A stretch of 64,000 bases of DNA. It comes from Eudorina sp. 2006-703-Eu-15. Taxonomy: Eukaryota > Chlorophyta > Chlorophyceae > Chlamydomonadales > Volvocaceae. The notes under the pieces were generated by a model, which saw only the letters and a program-made list of their open reading frames with translations, did not search any database and was not told the origin of the DNA. The stretch lies in assembly GCA_003117195.1 (NCBI GenBank), contig BDSI01000037.1, forward strand, positions 629,501 through 693,500, given 5' to 3'. Shown here piece after piece: positions 25,035-35,885 of the stretch (positions within the stretch are counted from its first letter, which is position 1; each line of letters opens with the position of its first letter). The position numbers were made by a program, and so were the translations under genes.

Positions 25035-26248
25035 CATTAGTCCTTACAAGACGGCTGCTGACCGAAGTAGGATCTGATCGATAGTCTCTGTTCTTGTCGC
25101 CGTACTTCCGGTTCGGCGTCGTCATGCTGGCACCATATTTACGCACGCAATCAGTTTGCTGCTTTGTACGCGCCACGGGCCCACGGCACTGGATGACGTG
25201 CGTGATCGACGTTTGAACGGCGCTGTGCTTATCTTCTTGACGAGCTGCTTGGTGAAAAGTGCTCTGTTCATGGATGCTTGTTAAAACAACGCACCAAACG
25301 CAGGCGGGTACTGGATGTATTATGGCGAAACTTGTAATGTGGGGCTTTCCCTGCTGATACGTGGCGGTTGGCAGGCCTCTGGCCACAAGCGAGCTTTTCG
25401 TTTGGCAGGTATCATGGGGGTTCGCATAAGCAGCTCCCATGGCAAGACCCGTGGGTCAGGGCTGATTAGGGGAGCACGGCGTCGCTGACTTGGCTTGGGT
25501 CGCGGTCGGGAACACGTTTGGGTTTGGGAGCTATGTCTAGCTCGCTTCTTGTCCGCAACTCCTGCGCGGTTCCTTCCTGCCGCTCAACACCCATGAGCAC
25601 CCAGCACCCAAATTTAGCATCGGGGCACTGCAAACCGATCGTGGAAGCTGGCATATGCACGCAACTCACAGGTCCCCAGATCAAACACTCGTCGACATTG
25701 CCCGAATCAATGGCACGGATACAATAACTCCACTGGCAGCTCTGTAACCCTCTCAAGCTCTTCCATCCGAAATCCCTCGCCGGAATATATAAGCTCTCCA
25801 CAGAATCTATCGAGAAGCAAGGAGAAAAACATATATTAAACTGCATGATACCCTAATATTCACGGAAGATGTTGATTGTGCCGAAACGCGTCAGCATGGA
25901 AAGAAATATTTTGTTTGGCATGATTCGTAATGCAAGAGACAAAAGCTGTATCTTCAAAGAAAGATCGCTGCAAAGCCGAACGAACAATTGGTATCGGTGA
26001 CATCCCAACGGCAAAAGAGCAGCGCTGAGGTAGCCTACGAACAAAGTGTATAATACTTCGAATACCTACCAAAAAAGCGTTGGCGACGGACGACTACCAG
26101 GTGCGAGTCTCAGTCTAAAAGATCCTTGGTTTCAGCCGGATCTGTACGACCATCGATTGTTGTTGTTTGTTTTAAGAGAAGCGGTCGGGCCGATGAAGAG
26201 TGCAGTAGGTCACAGTTGTTGCGTGCACATACTTCACATCTTGCAGAA
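25035..26248. other. 3' region of the hydrolase and promoter region of LHCA1
   Basis: No exon chain is visible. The right part (about 25840-26110) is AT-rich compared with the surrounding DNA and contains TATAATAC near 26049. This fits the upstream region of a strongly expressed photosynthesis gene, but no light-responsive element was assigned. Confidence 0.4.
25333..25337 (+). other. Polyadenylation signal TGTAA for the hydrolase gene
   Basis: TGTAA lies 299 bases after the stop codon at 25034, a common distance for volvocine 3' ends. Confidence 0.5.
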
Positions 26249-27601
26249 ATGGCCCTCTCCATGCGCACTCTGTCGGCTAAGACTGCCGCTCCTCGCGGCT
26301 TCGCGGGCCGCCGCGTCGCTGCTGTGAGCAATGGCAGCCGCGTCACCATGAAGGCTGGCAACTGGCTGCCAGGGTCTGATGCCCCTGCGTGGCTGCCGGA
26401 TGACCTCCCGGGGTGAGGCGAAGACTTGATTCTATAGCATCACTGGTTGAAGTGGAGAGTGGCCTCATGACATGGATTGCTCCCCCCATTTACAGCAACT
26501 ACGGCTTCGACCCGCTGTCCCTGGGCAAGGACCCGGCTTCGCTGAAGCGCTTCACTGAGTCTGAGGTCATCCACGGTGAGGCAGACTTACAAGTGATCGC
26601 CAAGTCGGTTGCGTTATGAAAAATAATTAATATACGAGACTGGATATAATTGAGTTGTTGATCGGCTGATTTATATTTTGCAAAATTTCAGGTCGCTGGG
26701 CCATGCTGGGTGTTGCCGGCGCTCTGGCTGTTGAGCTGCTGGGCTATGGCAACTGGTACGATGCTCCTCTCTGGGTAAGTTCCCTGCTCGTCTGCTTGGT
26801 TGCCGCACGCAAGCATAGTATGCTTGACGCCGATGTTTGAAGCGGAGTTGCAGTAGTTCAGATTAAGCGAATGAGTTTTTATTTTCGCAGGCTGTGAACG
26901 GTGGCAAGGCTACCTGGTTCGGCATTGAGGTGCCGTTCGACCTGAACACCCTGCTGGCCTTCGTAAGTTCGCTCATGGATCAGGGCGTCTGTGCAGGCCC
27001 GTGCTTCTCTGGATGTTCACTGTCTATTGGGTTGCTCTTTGCAGGAGTTCGTTGCTATGGCTGCTGCTGAGGGCCAGCGCAACGACGCGGGCGGTGTCAT
27101 CTACCCGGGTGGTGCCTTCGACCCGCTTGGGTAAGTCGGCATCGTGCCACCCCCCTTCCCTTTTGATGATCCATGTGTCTCATCGGTTCAGTAACATACC
27201 ACCCTGTTTTTCGTTCCATCCATGTCCCGCACGTCTCTAATTGGGTACGGCGTTCCTTGTGGAATATGTTTTTTGCTACAGCTTCGCCAAGGACTCCTCC
27301 AAGGCCAGCGAGCTGAAGCTGAAGGAGATCAAGAATGGTCGCCTGGCGATGGTTGCTTTCCTGGGCTTCATTGCCCAGCACGCTGCCACTGGCAAGGGCC
27401 CGATTGCCGGTACGTGCAGATGGGAGTCATGCATTGTGGGCACATAGGTAATATGGCAGTGGTAACGTATCCTTGCTGATTGAGGAATGAGTGCATAATT
27501 AATGACTTGTTGTTCCTTGCCCTGCAGCCCTGGGCGAGCACCTGGCCAACCCGTGGGGCGCCAACTTCGCCACCAACGGCGTGTCGGTTCCGTTCTTCTG
27601 A
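26249..27601 (+). CDS. LHCA1: Light-harvesting protein of photosystem I, LHCA1 type, 7 exons
   Basis: Chlorophyll a/b-binding antenna protein of photosystem I in the thylakoid membrane. Exons: 26249-26412, 26496-26575, 26692-26774, 26891-26962, 27045-27130, 27282-27409, 27528-27601, giving 228 residues. The N-terminus ([20 protein letters not shown]) is a chloroplast transit peptide; the mature protein probably starts near [15 protein letters not shown]. Membrane helix 1 carries the chlorophyll-binding ESEVIHGRWAMLG, helix 2 contains [13 protein letters not shown] and helix 3 carries [20 protein letters not shown]. Glu/Arg pairs in helices 1 and 3 are intact. The open frame extends upstream of the ATG to 26126 in the same frame, but the transit-peptide start at 26249 is far more likely. 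Codon use is strongly biased to C-ending codons, as in highly expressed algal genes. Confidence 0.97.
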
Positions 27602-28497
27602 ACTCGTAACATGACGGGGTTGTGATGGACTCGGCGGACTGACTAATGACATCAGGGACCTGCGGACGGGCTTGATGGCCCCAGGGGGGCGGTTAGGCGC
27701 GCTTGTCCCGTTGTACTACAAATCAAGATCCCATGTGGATCAGTTTTGGTCGAATTTGCGTGTGCGACGGAGTGTGCATGACGTGTGATATATGGTAGAC
27801 CGGCCGCATGCGAATGCAGTTGCGGAGTCGGGAGGAAACGGCGACCTGATTTTACAATCGGTTGGCTGTTCAGGTGTAAAACTTACTGCAAGATCCTCAT
27901 CTCTGACTCAACTGCTCCCGCGCCATGTCGGATCGCATTCTTCGGCAGTAGTGGAAACATTTACGCACACCCGACACAACGGAACACGCGACCGTCATGT
28001 ACTTCACTCCTGAAAAAGGGAGCTGGCATAGAGGCGATGAGAACGACATTCAATATGCGGACAGACAAGGTGGTTTTGATATATCTCGTCACGAACCCAC
28101 ATGTGTGCTACGAGAAGTCTATCACAGACATAGTACGAACGGTAGCAATCTCAGTAACAATTCGAAAGAACCGAGGCATGTTGGAGAGATGGGGACTAGG
28201 ACAGAATGTGAATGGACGAGTTACCAACGACCTTCATGGCAGTTAAGTGTGCCGTATCCGAAACTCGACAAATCACAAATCTCACAGTAACATGTAATTC
28301 AGCATGTGTATATTCAAACGATGTCTCTCATAGGAACGTTAGTATCATTGGCGAAGTAGGGTCGTAGCAACTTATATACGTTTTCACTTGCGAGCAGCCT
28401 GTTGCACAATCTTGCTGTGCTACCTTGCGTTATACAATACGTCTCATTGTGTGAACTGTTCACGACTGCTCGCCCTCGAAGCCTGTACCCCGTAAAA
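27602..28497. other. Intergenic region between LHCA1 and the EF-hand gene
   Basis: Apart from the LHCA1 3' region I see no coding signal here. Open frames such as 27785-28246 lack splice context and family motifs. Confidence 0.45.
27875..27879 (+). other. Polyadenylation signal TGTAA for LHCA1
   Basis: TGTAA lies 274 bases after the LHCA1 stop codon. Confidence 0.6.
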
Positions 28498-29629
28498 ATG
28501 GTGCGCGCCAGTTATATGTCGTTTGGTGTAACAAAACTGGTGGTAAGAGTGCATTTGCTTGCAGGCATTCTTTGGGCTGACCTCGCTTGGTGCTCAAGAG
28601 CCGCTTCAGGATGCCAATAAAGTCAGTCATGAATACGTTTTCCACACCGTACCGATAGACCAATATATCAATGCATTCAAGAAGTACCTGATCGGAGAAT
28701 CAGACATCTCCGTGGTGATGGAGGTTAACGGGGACACTCACATCCTTCGCGCCAAGCTTGGAGATATCCTAAAGGTAGGACTTAGGTGCTGGATAGTGAG
28801 GGGTACAGCGGTTTCATGATCATACGTTGTCTAGATCAGGCCAACACAGACGTATGGGAGTTCTCCGTACAGGACTTTTCCCACGGCACAATTGTCATTA
28901 ACTTTGGCCCGGCTGGTAAACGCGGCCGGCGGTTGTTTGTTTTCGGGCGCAGGAAGTGCTAGGGCGACAGCCACGCAAGTTTGAGCTGGACGCGTGGTTC
29001 ACAAACTTGGATTTTGACCGCTCCGGCGTGATGGGCATGGACGAGTATTTGAAGGTGCGCTATGGAGCCGCCCTTGGGCTTGAAGGATGCCAGGTCGCAT
29101 GATGTGCTCCCAAGTGGTACACCCGTGCATACTGTCGTAGAGTGAAACCTGAAGGCCGTCTGCACGCACCGGCCGTGTCGGCAACATTGATTCATTCTCA
29201 TCATCGCAATCGCCGAGTTCAACCAATTTACAAATGCTGATGAAGTTCATGTCATTGGCTCATTGCATGGCATACACCTGGATTGCAGGCAGTATCTCAT
29301 CATGGGCGAACGACCCCTTGTTTGCCGCACCCGCATGTTCGCAGGGTGTCGAGCGACTGATTGAGTTCAGCACAGGGACCGCGACGCCGGCGACATTTAC
29401 ATCTTACGACACGCAGCGCGTCGAGTGGATACATCACACACGGGTCGGCTACGAGCCGCAGCAGACCCTGCGTGCGCCCCTCACGACGGCGCAGCAGGTC
29501 GGCTGGCATGTGCCCAAGCCCACGCCCCCGGCGGCGCAGGAACGGCGGACGCTGGGCAGCACGGACGTTACGCAGCGAGAGGGCAGGGACGCTGCAGCCT
29601 ACTACGGTCATTTCATTTGCAATAACTGA
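28498..29629 (+). CDS. Probable EF-hand protein, perhaps ciliary, 4 exons
   Basis: Not firmly identified. Exons 28498-28542, 28565-28774, 28953-29054 and 29345-29629 join in phase to 213 residues. The second junction leaves an intron of only 22 bases if the first exon is taken as shown, which is too short; the 15-codon first exon is therefore doubtful and the true start may lie elsewhere. Residues 105-116 (DFDRSGVMGMDE) form a canonical 12-residue EF-hand loop with Asp at positions 1 and 3, Ser at 5, Gly at 6 and Glu at 12, so calcium binding is plausible. The C-terminus has GYEPQQ, TTAQQVGWH and REGRDAAAYYGHF. Such Tyr/Trp-rich short motifs resemble small axonemal proteins, but that is only an impression. 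The last three exons are good; the overall identity is open. Confidence 0.6.
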
Positions 29630-30535
29630 ACCCGCAAGACGTCGACGATGGGCCGATGTGCCTTTCGGCTGTTGTCACGCGTGTGTCCTGAGGTCTGCAC
29701 GTTTGCGGCTGCGTGCGTACATAAGCTCCTAAGGGTGTGGGGACCCGCAAGGCATTGCAGCCGTGCACCGCCCGCACTCGCATATGGGGCGACGGGATGG
29801 GACTTGCGTCTTGCTACGCTGGTTGAACCCAACAAGTTTTCGAGTCGGTGTTGCGAGGGACTTGCGCAAGTAGCGCGAGGAGATCACGCTTGTACGGGGC
29901 GGCATACCCCAGCATAGTACAGCGACATTGATGCCTGTATAGAGGCATTGTAGGGTAGGCAGGATGTACATGGTTATGTGCATGATTGCCTTGCGGCGAT
30001 CCCAGACTGTTAGTTCGTGGTTTGTCGTGTGTACCATGGTAGAAGCAATAGAAATACAGTCCCGAAGCGGACCGGGGGGTCCAAGCGTATTAGAGTGTTG
30101 TTACACAAAGCTCATGAAGTTGTTGTGAAGTCCACCGCGGCGCGTGTGCTGCCGGGGCTGCTGATGCGCACTCATGCAGAACGGGGACAAACGTGTCGTG
30201 GTTGAATGTAGGTTGAACGCAACGAGCAATGTCTTGCTTCATCCCCCTCAATGACATCAGCAAATAAACATCCTTGTAATTCTTTGGCTTGCCCTGACAC
30301 TCGCAAGCTTTCGTATCGCGTCAACGCAGCCCCTTGAAACCGTGATGGGCCACTGCTTCCGCCCATGTGCGTAACAACAGACAGGGCTTAACTTCCGGAA
30401 CTATACCTGTTGTTATCATGACACTAGCACACTGCTGAAATACTCATATGACAATGTTGGGCCACAGCGGCGGCACCGTATGGCGGTATGACTTCTAACA
30501 TCGATTGCCAACCCGTTGCGCCCTCAACCGACCGT
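29630..30535. other. Convergent 3' region between the EF-hand gene and PEX22
   Basis: No exon chain is visible. TGTAA at 30275-30279 (+) could end the EF-hand transcript. TTACA at 30101-30105 (TGTAA on the minus strand) could end PEX22, so the two 3' untranslated regions may overlap by about 170 bases. Confidence 0.4.
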
Positions 30536-31297
30536 TCAAAGTCCAAAGTACTCGCAAAGCGACGATGCCATGCCCACATTAGCAGAGCTAGAACCGGCTC
30601 CCGTCAATCCCTCCCGAACCAGCAGAAGCCGCGGCAGGAAGCGCTTGAGCTCGTCCACCGAGGCGGGATGTGCGTCAATGTGCAGTTCGGGCTCGAGTTG
30701 CCGCACAATGGGCACCTTGCCGTCCAGCGTCGAGCAGCACAACACGTGGTGCTGCTTGATCTGGCCCGGGCTACCCCCCAGCAGCCCAACTGCCTCGAGG
30801 GCCCCGGTGACCACTGCCTCGCCCACGTCATCCTCCACGTGTGCGATGAGATAGACGTCGGACACGCGGCTCATCTCCTTCAGAACCTCCAACGTGGACT
30901 CCTGGATCGTGGCCGACTCCTGGAGCTGCGCTGGCGTGCTCTCGACCAGGACAACGCCAGGTATGCTGACAGTCACGCGTGCGGCCCCGTTAAGTTGGGC
31001 TGCCACAGCACGACCCACGGGCGTGGCAGGCGCGCATGTCGGCGGCGCCTTGGAACTCGGTGCCTGTGTTGCAGTGGCCGCTTGTGTTGCTGCAGCGGCT
31101 GAGCCAGGAGCCGGCCGAGGACGTTCGCGATGCGGGTCTCTATCAGCACGGTTGTCGTTGCCACGAAGCTGCAGATATCCGTAGACCAGTAGTGCGAGAC
31201 CCAAGATGCCGGTGACTGAGAGAGCGCCTTTCGGCGCTGTTGAAAGGAACTGAGCAACCCTGTTGTAAACAACAGTTAAAAGTTGTTGCAGGTGCAT
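30536..31297 (-). CDS. PEX22: PEX22-like peroxin, intronless
   Basis: PEX22 anchors the ubiquitin-conjugating enzyme PEX4 at the peroxisome membrane, where PEX4 helps recycle the import receptor PEX5. The single open frame encodes 253 residues. Residues 24-43 (GALSVTGILGLALLVYG) form one membrane segment, followed by a basic and Ala/Pro-rich linker and then the soluble PEX4-binding domain. In that domain RVTVSIPGVVLVESTPAQLQ, STLEVLKEMSRVSDVYLIAH, CCSTLDGKVPIVRQLEPELH and the terminal CEYFGL match plant PEX22 in order. Total length fits plant PEX22. It is unusual here in having no intron. It is transcribed away from the SET gene with 219 bases between the start codons. Confidence 0.9.
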   Translation of the reverse strand: MHLQQLLTVVYNRVAQFLSTAPKGALSVTGILGLALLVYGYLQLRGNDNRADRDPHRERPRPAPGSAAAATQAATATQAPSSKAPPTCAPATPVGRAVAAQLNGAARVTVSIPGVVLVESTPAQLQESATIQESTLEVLKEMSRVSDVYLIAHVEDDVGEAVVTGALEAVGLLGGSPGQIKQHHVLCCSTLDGKVPIVRQLEPELHIDAHPASVDELKRFLPRLLLVREGLTGAGSSSANVGMASSLCEYFGL

Positions 31298-31516
31298 GGC
31301 AAACTACAACTTTTACCACTGCGATGAAACTACCACGTCAGCCATTCAGTTCCTGTATGACATTAGCGTTTGTAGATGGACCGCCCAGTAAAACGCCGTG
31401 TCTTTCGTACATATTATGACCTTAATTACACGCTGGCTTTATTCTTTCAAGTTGATCTTTGTCCTATCAAAATTGAGCCTCAACTATCGGTGACCCAGGG
31501 TCACAAGCGCAGCATT
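31298..31516. promoter_or_regulatory. Shared promoter region between PEX22 (-) and the SET gene (+)
   Basis: The two start codons face away from each other with 219 bases between them, so both promoters must lie in this interval. An open frame runs in from 31376 to the SET gene ATG, but the residues it would add do not look conserved and I treat it as leader. Confidence 0.5.
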
Positions 31517-34500
31517 ATGGCGCAGCGGGTAGCTACGCGGGTCCTTGTCTATGGACTTGCATTTTTATCAATTACAGTTAGTAGCGCATTTGCGTACATA
31601 ACACATGAAGAACAAGAAATGCTTGACTGGATTAGGCAGGAGGGGGGAGAGTTTCACGTTACGATCTCGAGGAACGCGAACGGAGTCCGCGGCGTCTTTA
31701 CCACACGGGACGTTCAGAAAGGCGAGGTATTGATCCGAGTGCCAGACCACCTGGTGTTCTCGGTCCGAAATGTTCCTGCGGCGGTAAGTCGTTGGTGAAC
31801 GGCAAAACCCTTGATGTCGTATGTTCCATACCTGCAGCGACGGGCTGGCAGAACGAATGGCGTGTTCTTGCACTTGGGCATGTAAAACCTGATATGCTGC
31901 AATGTGGTATAGGGTATAAGGGTGGAGCTGTTGGGGGTGTAGTCAGTCGCTCGACCGACCAAACCAATCCTGGCTAACCAAGCGGCACGCGCTCGTGCCG
32001 TACACCGGGTCCGATTCCAAAAGGTTTCGAAAAGATTGAGGCAGCAGGAAAGGGGTACCCGGTCGCGGGGGCCAACGCCCCTGCTTGGGGGAGGCGGCCA
32101 GTCCACGCGGTTCCCGTGTCTAACCCTAGACAAACATGGTCGTGTTCTGCCGGCTTGGAAATGACGCCCCACTGTCCCCCGACAAACGTGTCTCCACCAG
32201 GAGGGGGCACCAATGCTGCTTAAGGAGCTCCTCACACCTTGCTCAAGGCTGGCGCCATACTGGCGGGTGTTGCCAAACGAGACCCAGGTGCGCGCGGGCA
32301 CCCTGGGGCGCAGCTCACAAAACTGCTTCCAGGAAGACCTCTGGCCCATGTTGGTGCGTGCACGCCCGTTCATGCGCCCGCCTGGTGCCCTGGTTCCGGT
32401 TCTATGGTGAAGTCGCCGTGTGCATCTCGGCATGCTGTTGCAGTGGGTCATTCCTAAACGTGCATTTAATTCAGCCTTGGGGCGTGTTGATGCCCCCTGC
32501 CCCCCGACGCAGGTGTTGACCGGCTACAACTTTCCAGAGGAGGTGGGTTGCCAGTCCAAGGAGCCCGCCTTGGGCTTGCCGGGGGAGCAGTGATGTTAGA
32601 ACTTGCCTCGCCTGCATGTCATTCAGTGGGACCCACACAACGCACAGTCCAGAGAACAATGTTACCTCAGACAGCACACGACGTGCATTGCAGCTTACGT
32701 GCCTTGCCGAGGAATGCAGCGCTGAAACTGTAACCATTACAAGGTGGACCCTTAGCTGACTGTCGTACGTGACATCGTCTGCACGGGTTCCGATCGCATG
32801 GCTGTTGCCGTTGTGCCCCCGCAGTACATCAAGTACCTGGCGGATGAGCAGTTGGTGAGTGTCATGGAAACCTTAAGGGTTCCTTGTAGCGCGGAAAAAA
32901 AAGAAAAAAAGGGGCTTAAGTATTGTGTCGACTGGGTTCTTTTCACTTCTGCGGGGTGCGCACGTCCCTTGGGTCTTTGGTTTGGGCGCGCTGCCTGGAT
33001 GTTTGGTCCAGCAGGGGATGGAAGCAGGGAGGAAATGTTGTTGATCAGATCATTTCCGCATCACCGCGCGCGCGGCCCTTCCGCCTGTTGCGCTTTGCAG
33101 GAACTGCAAGTAGTGCAGTCTTTCAAGCGGCACTGCAAGTCGACCCTGCAGGGACAGAACGACGAAAGCATGGTACGCTGGGGATGGGAAAGGGATGTCT
33201 GGTAGTGACACGGGGCGCTCATTTTGGAGCCAGCATCGTGGCGAGGCCATATGCTGACCGCGGACCTGGAAGGCATCGGCCTCTGGGTGTAGGATGGCCG
33301 TTTGAGAGAGCTTGGAGGGCGCTTCATGGACCGAACATTACGAAACGTCGCTGCGGCGGACAAAATAGTGAACGAACTGCATGCCGCAAGTGACCAGATT
33401 AATCGAGTATGAGGGTCGTAAGACATCTGGGAACTGCTGCATCACGTTTGCAGCAGCTGGGCCTGCGTGACCGACGGAACCACTAGGGCAGTAGGGCGTG
33501 ACTGCTGCGTGGTCCGATGCAAGCTCTAGGCGTGCAGGAGGCGCTGCCCGTCGTACAGGGATGTAGTCCAGGGATGTGCTGGGGCCCGCAGCTGTCAGCC
33601 CAAACATGCGGCCGGCGCTTCCGCCCCTGGCCCTTCCTCCCCAACTGGCCGGCATTGCCCCGAAAGTAAGTTGGAATCGGTGAAGTCCACACGCGAGAGA
33701 CACTGCCTGTCTGTGGCTGATGTGCGCTGAAGGTGATGACCATTCCGGAGGCTGTGGGGAGGGCAAACATCACCCTTGACTACTACGAGTACGTCGTGTC
33801 GATGGTGGGTGCGGCGCAGGGAGGGCACCGGTGGAGCCTTGGGTCCTTGCTGAATCGCAATCAGGGAGGCAGCGCCGCGCAAGATTGGTGCGGAGCCCTA
33901 CTACGGGACCCGACCACTCGGCAAATTGTTTGATCTGCTGTGTGCGCCGTACGGTAGCCTGTCTGCCTCCCTCATTTGAGCAGACGTTGCGGAATGCGGA
34001 CGATATCGAACTGGCCACGTCGAGCTTCTGCCTGCCACCGCCGCACTGCTTCTTGGCAACTTCACCGCGCCCTCCGGGGCTTGCCAGCGACTGACACGCC
34101 GCCGCCGCCAGCGCTGCCCAGCCCGTGTTGGCTTTAACTCGTGACGAGACGTTTCCGCCTCCGTGTGATTGCCTCCCGCAGCTGAGCTCACGGACGTTTA
34201 GCCTGCGGAAGGACGCGCTGTCCATGGTCCCCCTCCTCGGTGAGCGCAAGCAGGGTGTTGGGAGTTGGATATGCCTGCTGTTGCCGTAGGGGCTGGATCA
34301 CCGGTTGGGGACCACTGCACTGACGTGCGGCCCATCACCCGGGGGCTGGCGGGGTGGGGGGACTTGCACAGCGCATTGGTAGGCGAAGATGTGTGATTGG
34401 TAGGCAAAGATGAAGTGCGCTGACTGTCGGAGCAAGGCTCAGGGTCTGGGGGCGCGGGTAATATCTGCCACCCGGGTTGGCCACTTTTAGCGGTTTCGCG

Positions 34501-35885
34501 GTGTCTTAATTGACCTTTGGGGGGGGAGGATCGCCCGCGTTGCGGGTCTGTCTCAGTTCGCTGATTCTTATTGTTGCCATGTCATTGACCTCTGGACTGA
34601 CACCCGCCGCGGCGCGCAGACCTCATGAATCACGACATTCGGGACATCAACTCGCTCGACAGCGGCACCGCCGACGGCGTCAGGTGAGTGGGTGGGCCCT
34701 GAAGGCGTGCTGAGTAGCGCAGGGCCGCACTCTGCGGCGGCGAGTCCGACAAGGTGCGCCCCCTCAAGAGCAGCCTCTAGGTTGCGGCCGTAGTAACACG
34801 CCCATCATGGGCTACGAGAGCCGTGACTTGGCATGCTCTGGGTCATGATGTATGCAGGCTGATTGCTGGCAAGGATCTGGCCAAGGGGGAGGAGGTCACC
34901 ATCACGTACGGCGACATGCGCTCAGACGAGCTGCTGCTGTACTACGGGTGAGCAAGCGGCAGGGCGGTCGGGCGGGAGGTGGCTGCGACAGAGTTGACCC
35001 TCCGGCTCGGCCGCCACCGGATGGGGGCTGTCTTCGCGGCGTGGCGCGGCGCGGCGCGATGCACGGCGCCACATCTTCCCTGAGAGTTAAGACCGAGTCC
35101 CATGCAGATGGCGCCGCGTTTGGGGCCCATTGGGAGTCTGTGCACCGCAACAGCCCGGCTGACTTGCATGACAGGGATTTGACATCTCAGGTGGCATGGC
35201 AGAAAGGGACCCAACCCATCCCACGGCCTTGCCCTCGCTATCCACACACGCCCGGCCCGGCTCTGCAGGTTCCTGGATACCATCACCAGCCCGCCTCGCT
35301 TGCTGTCGGTCGACGACCGCAACTACAAGCCGTTTGGGACGGGGGAGCTGACGGACGATCCTCTGGAAGGTGTGCGGGGTGCGCGTGGCGGATGCGGGGT
35401 GCTTCCCCGCGAGTGGGTTTCGATTGCTTCCGACAAACATTTCGCGCAGTCCCTTCCCCGGTCGTGTTGCGCGCCGCCCGTACGTGGACAAACGTACCTG
35501 CATCGTCTGCAGCTTTTGGGGGCTTCATCACATTCCGTTGACGCCGAGCAGTAAGCAGCGTTGCTGTGTGTCAGCACGTTGCCGTCGCTGCGCCTCCCGG
35601 AGTTTGTTTGTACTTGACTCGGCCCCTTTGACCCCCTCGCTCCCGCCCGCTCCCGCACAACTCGCAGGGCCGGAAGAGGCTGTCCGCGCCGAGATCGCCC
35701 GCCTGCAGGCGATCCTCGCAACCTTCGAGGACAAGCTCCGGTCCCTGGGTCCCATCCCTGACACGATTCCTTACATGGCGAACCTCCTGGGGGAGCTGCA
35801 CCAGCAGAGGCGTGAGGCTCTTCACCACGAGTTGTCGCGGCTGAAGGCCCTTCTGAAGCACGGCAGGGACGGGGAGGACTTGTGA
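31517..35885 (+). CDS. SET-domain protein methyltransferase of the Rubisco-LSMT/SETD type, about 11 exons
   Basis: Predicted lysine methyltransferase using S-adenosylmethionine. Exons: 31517-31783, 32201-32287, 32513-32542, 32825-32854, 33101-33172, 33733-33804, 34182-34239, 34620-34683, 34858-34947, 35269-35369, 35668-35885; phases match and give 362 residues. Residues 1-26 are hydrophobic and look like a signal or targeting peptide. The N-terminal SET half has GVRGVFTTRDVQKGEVLIRV. The SAM-binding SRTFSLRKDALSMVPLL with LMNHD (residues 207-211) and GEEVTITYGD (237-246) followed by ELLLYYGF complete the SET core. The last exon is helical, like the substrate-binding C-terminal region of LSMT proteins. 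The segment between SET halves (exons 2-6) is short and made of several 10-29-codon exons, so an exon may be missing. The substrate cannot be told from sequence. Confidence 0.85.

Noticed and set aside
26126..26248. In-frame N-terminal extension of LHCA1
   Set aside because: The ATG at 26249 gives a typical chloroplast transit peptide; the extension is untranslated leader.
31376..31516. In-frame N-terminal extension of the SET protein
   Set aside because: The extra residues are not preceded by a good context and would bury the clear hydrophobic targeting segment that begins at the ATG at 31517.
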